Source of the DNA: Salinispora tropica CNB-440
Lineage (GTDB): Bacteria > Actinomycetota > Actinomycetes > Mycobacteriales > Micromonosporaceae
Length of the DNA: 64,000 bases
Assembly: GCF_000016425.1 (NCBI RefSeq)
Contig: NC_009380.1
Coordinates: 1,864,144 to 1,928,143, forward strand
Direction of reading: 5' to 3'
A program made the translations under genes and the position numbers. Each line of letters starts with the position of its first letter. The stretch's first letter is position 1. Below are positions 60,993 through 64,000 of the stretch, piece after piece. The notes beneath the pieces are model-generated. The model was not told the DNA's origin and did not search any database. It saw only the letters and a program-made list of their open reading frames with translations.

Positions 60993-62535
60993 CGTGGTTC
61001 GCCTCCACCTGGTCCGGACCACGACCCGCCCCCGACTGATCGGCGGGGCGCTCGGCGCGCTCCCCTCCGGCCTGCGTCGGCAGGACAGCCATCGACTCCG
61101 CCTCCTCGTCGTCCGCACGGCGTACGTCGATCACCTGCCCGGTGAGCCCGGAGAGCAGTACGTCCAGCGAGGCCCGCGCCACCGCCGCCGCGGTGAGTAG
61201 GGTGTGCGCCGGTTCTGGGCCGAACGCCCGGGTACGCATCGGCGTGGCGGTGCGCTCCGGGTTGACGCAGTTGACCCGTACGTCGGCCTCGGCCCACTCG
61301 TCGGCGAGGGCCTGGGTGAGGTTCACCAGGGCTGCCTTGGTGGCCGAGTAGAGCGCGTACCGGGCTCGGCCCCGGGTGTACGAGCTGGAGGTGTAGAGCA
61401 GCAGCTGGCCCTGGGTCCGCCGTAGGTACGGTAGTGCCGCGCGGGCTACCGTCACCGGGCCGACGAAGTTCACCTGGAGCAGTTGGTCCACGGTGCCGGC
61501 GTCCATGTCGGCGAGCATGCCCTTCTCCAACAGCCCGGCGGTGACGACCACATGGTCGATCCGGCCGGTCGCGGCGAAGGCGGTCTGGAGTGCGGCCTCG
61601 ACGTCCTCGGCCCGCTCCACGTGGGTGCCGGTGCTCGAGCGGCTGACCGGGAAGACCCGGGCGCCGTAGCGCCGGGCCAGTGCGGTCAGCTCCTGGCCGA
61701 TGCCGTGGCTGCCGCCGAAGACGACGATCGTGCGGCCGGTCAGCTCCTCGATGTAGTCCCGGTGGTCGGCTAACCGGGGCGCCTTGGCGGCGGCGAGTTG
61801 AAACAGCTTGTCCGCCAGGTGCACATCGAGCGGGTGGGTGACCTTGATGTTCTCGTCGGTGCCGTCGATCACCTTGATCGGCGTGCCGGGCAGGTAGCGC
61901 AGCACCACGCCGCAGTCGTCGGTCGCGGCGAAGTCCGGGTCACCCGCCGCTTCCTGGTACGCCGCGCGGATGGTACCGGAGCGGAAGGCCTGGGGGGTCT
62001 GACCCCGGCGTAGCCGAGAGCGGACCGGGATGTCGGTGATGCAGTCGTCCTCGTCCACCTGGATGATCGTGTCCGCTGACGGGATGGCCACATCAACCGC
62101 CGAGTACGTCCAGAGCGCGTTCACGCACTCCCGGATGATGCGCCCGCTAGTCAGCGGACGTACCGCGTCGTGGAACAGGATGTTGCAGTCGTCCGGACCG
62201 ATCATCTCCAGCGCGAGGCGGGTGGTGGCGTTGCGGGTCTGCCCGCCCTCGACGACGGCCGAGACCTTGCCGAACCCGGCCTGCTGCACGATCTGTTCGA
62301 CGTCCGGGACGTGCCCGGCCGCCATCAGCACGATGATCTCGTCAATCTCGGGCGCGGCCTCGAAGACAGCGAGGGTGTGCTCGATGATCGGTTTGCCGGC
62401 GACCTTGAGTAGCTGTTTGGGGATACCGAGGCCGAGTCGGGTGCCGGTACCACCGGCCAGGATCACCGCGACGGTCCGGGTGGGCCGCCAGGGCTGGGCG
62501 CCGGCCGACGCTACGGCGGTCTGCTCGTGGGTCAT
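60982..62535 (-). CDS. Bifunctional cytidylyltransferase / SDR reductase (TarI-TarJ-like fusion)
   Basis: 517 aa. Residues 15-245 are an IspD/TarI cytidylyltransferase: VAVILAGGTGTRLGLGIPKQ, LLFHDAVRPLTS-type block (NILFHDAVRPLTSGRI) and RRGQTPQAFRSG. Residues 265-490 are a short-chain dehydrogenase: VVFGGSHGIGQELTALARRY, NFVGPVTVARAALPYL and the catalytic YSATKAALVNLTQALADEW. Such fusions make CDP-ribitol from ribulose-5-phosphate (Bcs1-type). The next gene is a TagF-like polymerase, so a poly(ribitol-phosphate)-like envelope polymer is inferred. An alternative IspD role in isoprenoids is less likely given the fusion. Confidence 0.87.
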   Translation of the reverse strand: MTHEQTAVASAGAQPWRPTRTVAVILAGGTGTRLGLGIPKQLLKVAGKPIIEHTLAVFEAAPEIDEIIVLMAAGHVPDVEQIVQQAGFGKVSAVVEGGQTRNATTRLALEMIGPDDCNILFHDAVRPLTSGRIIRECVNALWTYSAVDVAIPSADTIIQVDEDDCITDIPVRSRLRRGQTPQAFRSGTIRAAYQEAAGDPDFAATDDCGVVLRYLPGTPIKVIDGTDENIKVTHPLDVHLADKLFQLAAAKAPRLADHRDYIEELTGRTIVVFGGSHGIGQELTALARRYGARVFPVSRSSTGTHVERAEDVEAALQTAFAATGRIDHVVVTAGLLEKGMLADMDAGTVDQLLQVNFVGPVTVARAALPYLRRTQGQLLLYTSSSYTRGRARYALYSATKAALVNLTQALADEWAEADVRVNCVNPERTATPMRTRAFGPEPAHTLLTAAAVARASLDVLLSGLTGQVIDVRRADDEEAESMAVLPTQAGGERAERPADQSGAGRGPDQVEANHGAR

Positions 62536-62567
62536 CGCCGATCCTCGCTGGTCGTTTCAGGTGCCAT

Positions 62568-63407
62568 TCACCGGCTCGCCATGTAGTCCGAGTACGCCTT
62601 GGTCACCTCGAGGGTGGGGCCGTCCATCCGAAGCTCGCCGGACTCCAACCAGATGGTCCGTTCGCAGGTGTCCCGGATCGAGCTGATCGAGTGGCTGACC
62701 AGGAACACGGTGCCGGCGTCGGCACGTAGTTGACGGATCTTCTGTTCGCTGCGGCGGCGAAACCGGGTGTCTCCGGTCGCCAGCGCCTCGTCAATAAGGA
62801 GCACGTCGTGTTTCTTCGCCGCCGAGATGGCGAAGCGTAGCCGGGCCTGCATGCCGGAGGAGTAGGTCCGCATCGGCAGGGCGGCGAAGTTGTCGCGCTC
62901 GTTGATGCCGGAGAACTGGAGGATCTCTGGGGTGGCGATACGGACCTGCTCGGGCGACATGCCCATGGCCAGGCAACCGAGGACGACGTTGCGTTCGCCG
63001 GAGAGGTCGGGCACCAACGCGGCGTTGACCCCGAGTAGCGAGGGCTGGCCCTGGGTGTAGATCGCTCCCTGGTTGGTGGGCATCAACCCGGCGATCGCTC
63101 GTAGCAGGGTCGACTTGCCGGAGCCGTTGCTGCCGATCAGACCGATCGCTTCACCGCGGTACGCGGTGAAGCTGACCCCCTTGACCGCGTGAACCTTTCG
63201 CAGGGTGGGGCGCTGTGGCTGTCGGGTGACAATCCGTTTGAGCGCGGCTGCCGCAGAGCCGGCCGAACCACTGCCGGCACCGTACACCCGGTAGACCAGG
63301 TGGGCGTCGTCCACGATCACGGTCGGGATCCGTTCACCGACTGCCGTGGTGGTTGTGGTTGCGGGGACCGTGCTGGGGCTTGTGGGGATCGTGTTGGGGT
63401 CAGCCAC
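62568..63407 (-). CDS. ABC-2 transporter ATP-binding protein (TagH/Wzt-like polymer export)
   Basis: 279 aa from GTG 63407, overlapping the permease stop by 8 bases. It has a Thr/Pro-rich N-terminus, then HAVKGVSFTAYRGEAIGLIG, Walker A GSNGSGKST, signature YSSGMQARLRFAI, Walker B VLLIDEALATGD and switch His in VFLVSHSISS. The layout matches polysaccharide and teichoic acid exporters (Wzt/TagH). There is no C-terminal carbohydrate-binding domain. With the permease it should flip a lipid-linked glycan or polyol-phosphate polymer. Confidence 0.88.
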   Translation of the reverse strand: MADPNTIPTSPSTVPATTTTTAVGERIPTVIVDDAHLVYRVYGAGSGSAGSAAAALKRIVTRQPQRPTLRKVHAVKGVSFTAYRGEAIGLIGSNGSGKSTLLRAIAGLMPTNQGAIYTQGQPSLLGVNAALVPDLSGERNVVLGCLAMGMSPEQVRIATPEILQFSGINERDNFAALPMRTYSSGMQARLRFAISAAKKHDVLLIDEALATGDTRFRRRSEQKIRQLRADAGTVFLVSHSISSIRDTCERTIWLESGELRMDGPTLEVTKAYSDYMASR

Positions 63408-64000
63408 GTCCGTACTCCTGCTCGCCGCGCCAAAAGTAGATAAATCCACCGACTCCGACGACCAGCGCCCACGCGGTCGCCAGGAGCAACAGCCGGGGAA
63501 TGTCCGAGGTCACCGGGGCGCCCTCCAGCAGCGCGTGTCGGACCAACTCGATGTAGACCAGCATTGGGTTGAGCTGGATCAGAGTGGTCGCGAGGGCCGG
63601 AAGGTTGTCGGTGAAGGCCTGCACGCTGTAGAGCACGCCGGATCCATACATCCAGGTGCGCATCACGAAGGGCATGATCTGTTTGAGGTCGGTCAGCTTC
63701 GAACCGAGCCGGGCCAGGGCCAGCGCCAGGCCAATGCTGAACACCACCTGGAGTAGTAGCGCGGGAATCACCAGCAGCCACTCCAGGGTGATCGGCTCGC
63801 CGGTCGCCAAGACGATGCCGACGAGCACCACCATCGCCGCGAGCAGGTGCCGGAGCTGCGTGAGGGTGATCGCGAAGGGCAGCGCCGCGCGGGGGAAGTG
63901 CAGTGCCCGGATCAGTCCGAGGTTGGTGGTGATGGCCGAGATGCCGCCGGTCGCGGTACTCGACGTGAAGGTGAAGACGAAGAGACCGACGCAGAGATAG
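63400..64000 (-). CDS. ABC-2 polymer-export permease (TagG/Wzm-like), partial
   Basis: The frame is open from the window edge to TGA 63402-63400, about 200 residues; the N-terminus is missing. Several membrane helices are visible (LFVFTFTSSTATGGISAI, VVLVGIVLATGEPITL, LLLLATAWALVVGVGGFIYF), with LHFPRAALPFAITLTQLRHL and LNPMLVYIELVRHALLEG typical of Wzm/TagG permeases. It is upstream of, and overlapping with, the ATPase gene. Confidence 0.88.
   Translation of the reverse strand, partial: YLCVGLFVFTFTSSTATGGISAITTNLGLIRALHFPRAALPFAITLTQLRHLLAAMVVLVGIVLATGEPITLEWLLVIPALLLQVVFSIGLALALARLGSKLTDLKQIMPFVMRTWMYGSGVLYSVQAFTDNLPALATTLIQLNPMLVYIELVRHALLEGAPVTSDIPRLLLLATAWALVVGVGGFIYFWRGEQEYGRG

Overview
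This is high-GC actinomycete DNA. GTG starts and GTGA/ATGA/TGATG start-stop overlaps are common, there are many lipoproteins and exported proteins, and the window combines an Ini-type dynamin cluster, UDP-galactopyranose mutase, a c-di-AMP riboswitch, a DUF574-type methyltransferase and a second type II topoisomerase pair. Together these suggest the family Micromonosporaceae (Micromonospora/Salinispora-like). That is an inference from gene content; no rRNA or tRNA was seen.

Layout. (1) 1-1277: the 3' end of UDP-galactopyranose mutase and a family 2 glycosyltransferase, for cell-envelope galactofuranose. (2) 1600-9113: an osmoprotection block with choline dehydrogenase, betaine aldehyde dehydrogenase, a possible 39-aa coupled peptide and a glycine betaine ABC transporter whose permease is a tandem fusion; it ends in an 18-bp terminator hairpin. 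(3) 9312-14423: SAM-dependent methyltransferase, MerR regulator coupled to a SulP anion transporter, a chitin/cellulose-active LPMO with duplicated binding modules, and a DUF305-like lipoprotein. (4) 14495-24200: an Ini-like cluster with two IniB-type proteins, a large LuxR ATPase regulator, a membrane-anchored Hsp70 and two translationally coupled dynamin-like GTPases. It is followed by an exported protein/DUF6529-like membrane protein/Rieske operon (24298-26158) and a coupled adenylate cyclase-CRP pair (26241-28654).

(5) 28767-35007 is accessory DNA of lower coding density: two orphan polymorphic-toxin tips with Hint remnants, each followed by a probable immunity gene; a HigB/HigA toxin-antitoxin pair with a frameshifted toxin; recurring 12-bp-period repeats; and decayed IS110, IS5 and IS3 family transposases. 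(6) 35218-46441: TPR-GGDEF diguanylate cyclase, NhaA-DsbA fusion, a small Rho_N-like protein, glucose-6-phosphate dehydrogenase, and a five-gene dipeptide-type ABC importer with a recognisable promoter. (7) 46486-59228: CDF transporter with ArsR regulator, SCP2 protein with glycogen-debranching-type enzyme, alpha/beta hydrolase, secreted SGNH hydrolase, topoisomerase IV-like ParE/ParC, and a C39-like protease behind a c-di-AMP riboswitch. (8) 59298-64000: a teichoic-acid-like polymer locus (TagF-like transferase, fused cytidylyltransferase/reductase, ABC-2 ATPase and partial permease), cut by the window end.

The most interesting pieces are the extended Ini-like cluster with its unusual transmembrane Hsp70 and Asn/Asp/Ser-rich IniB protein, the riboswitch-uORF-hairpin leader of the C39 protease, and the toxin-tip array with its shared repeats.
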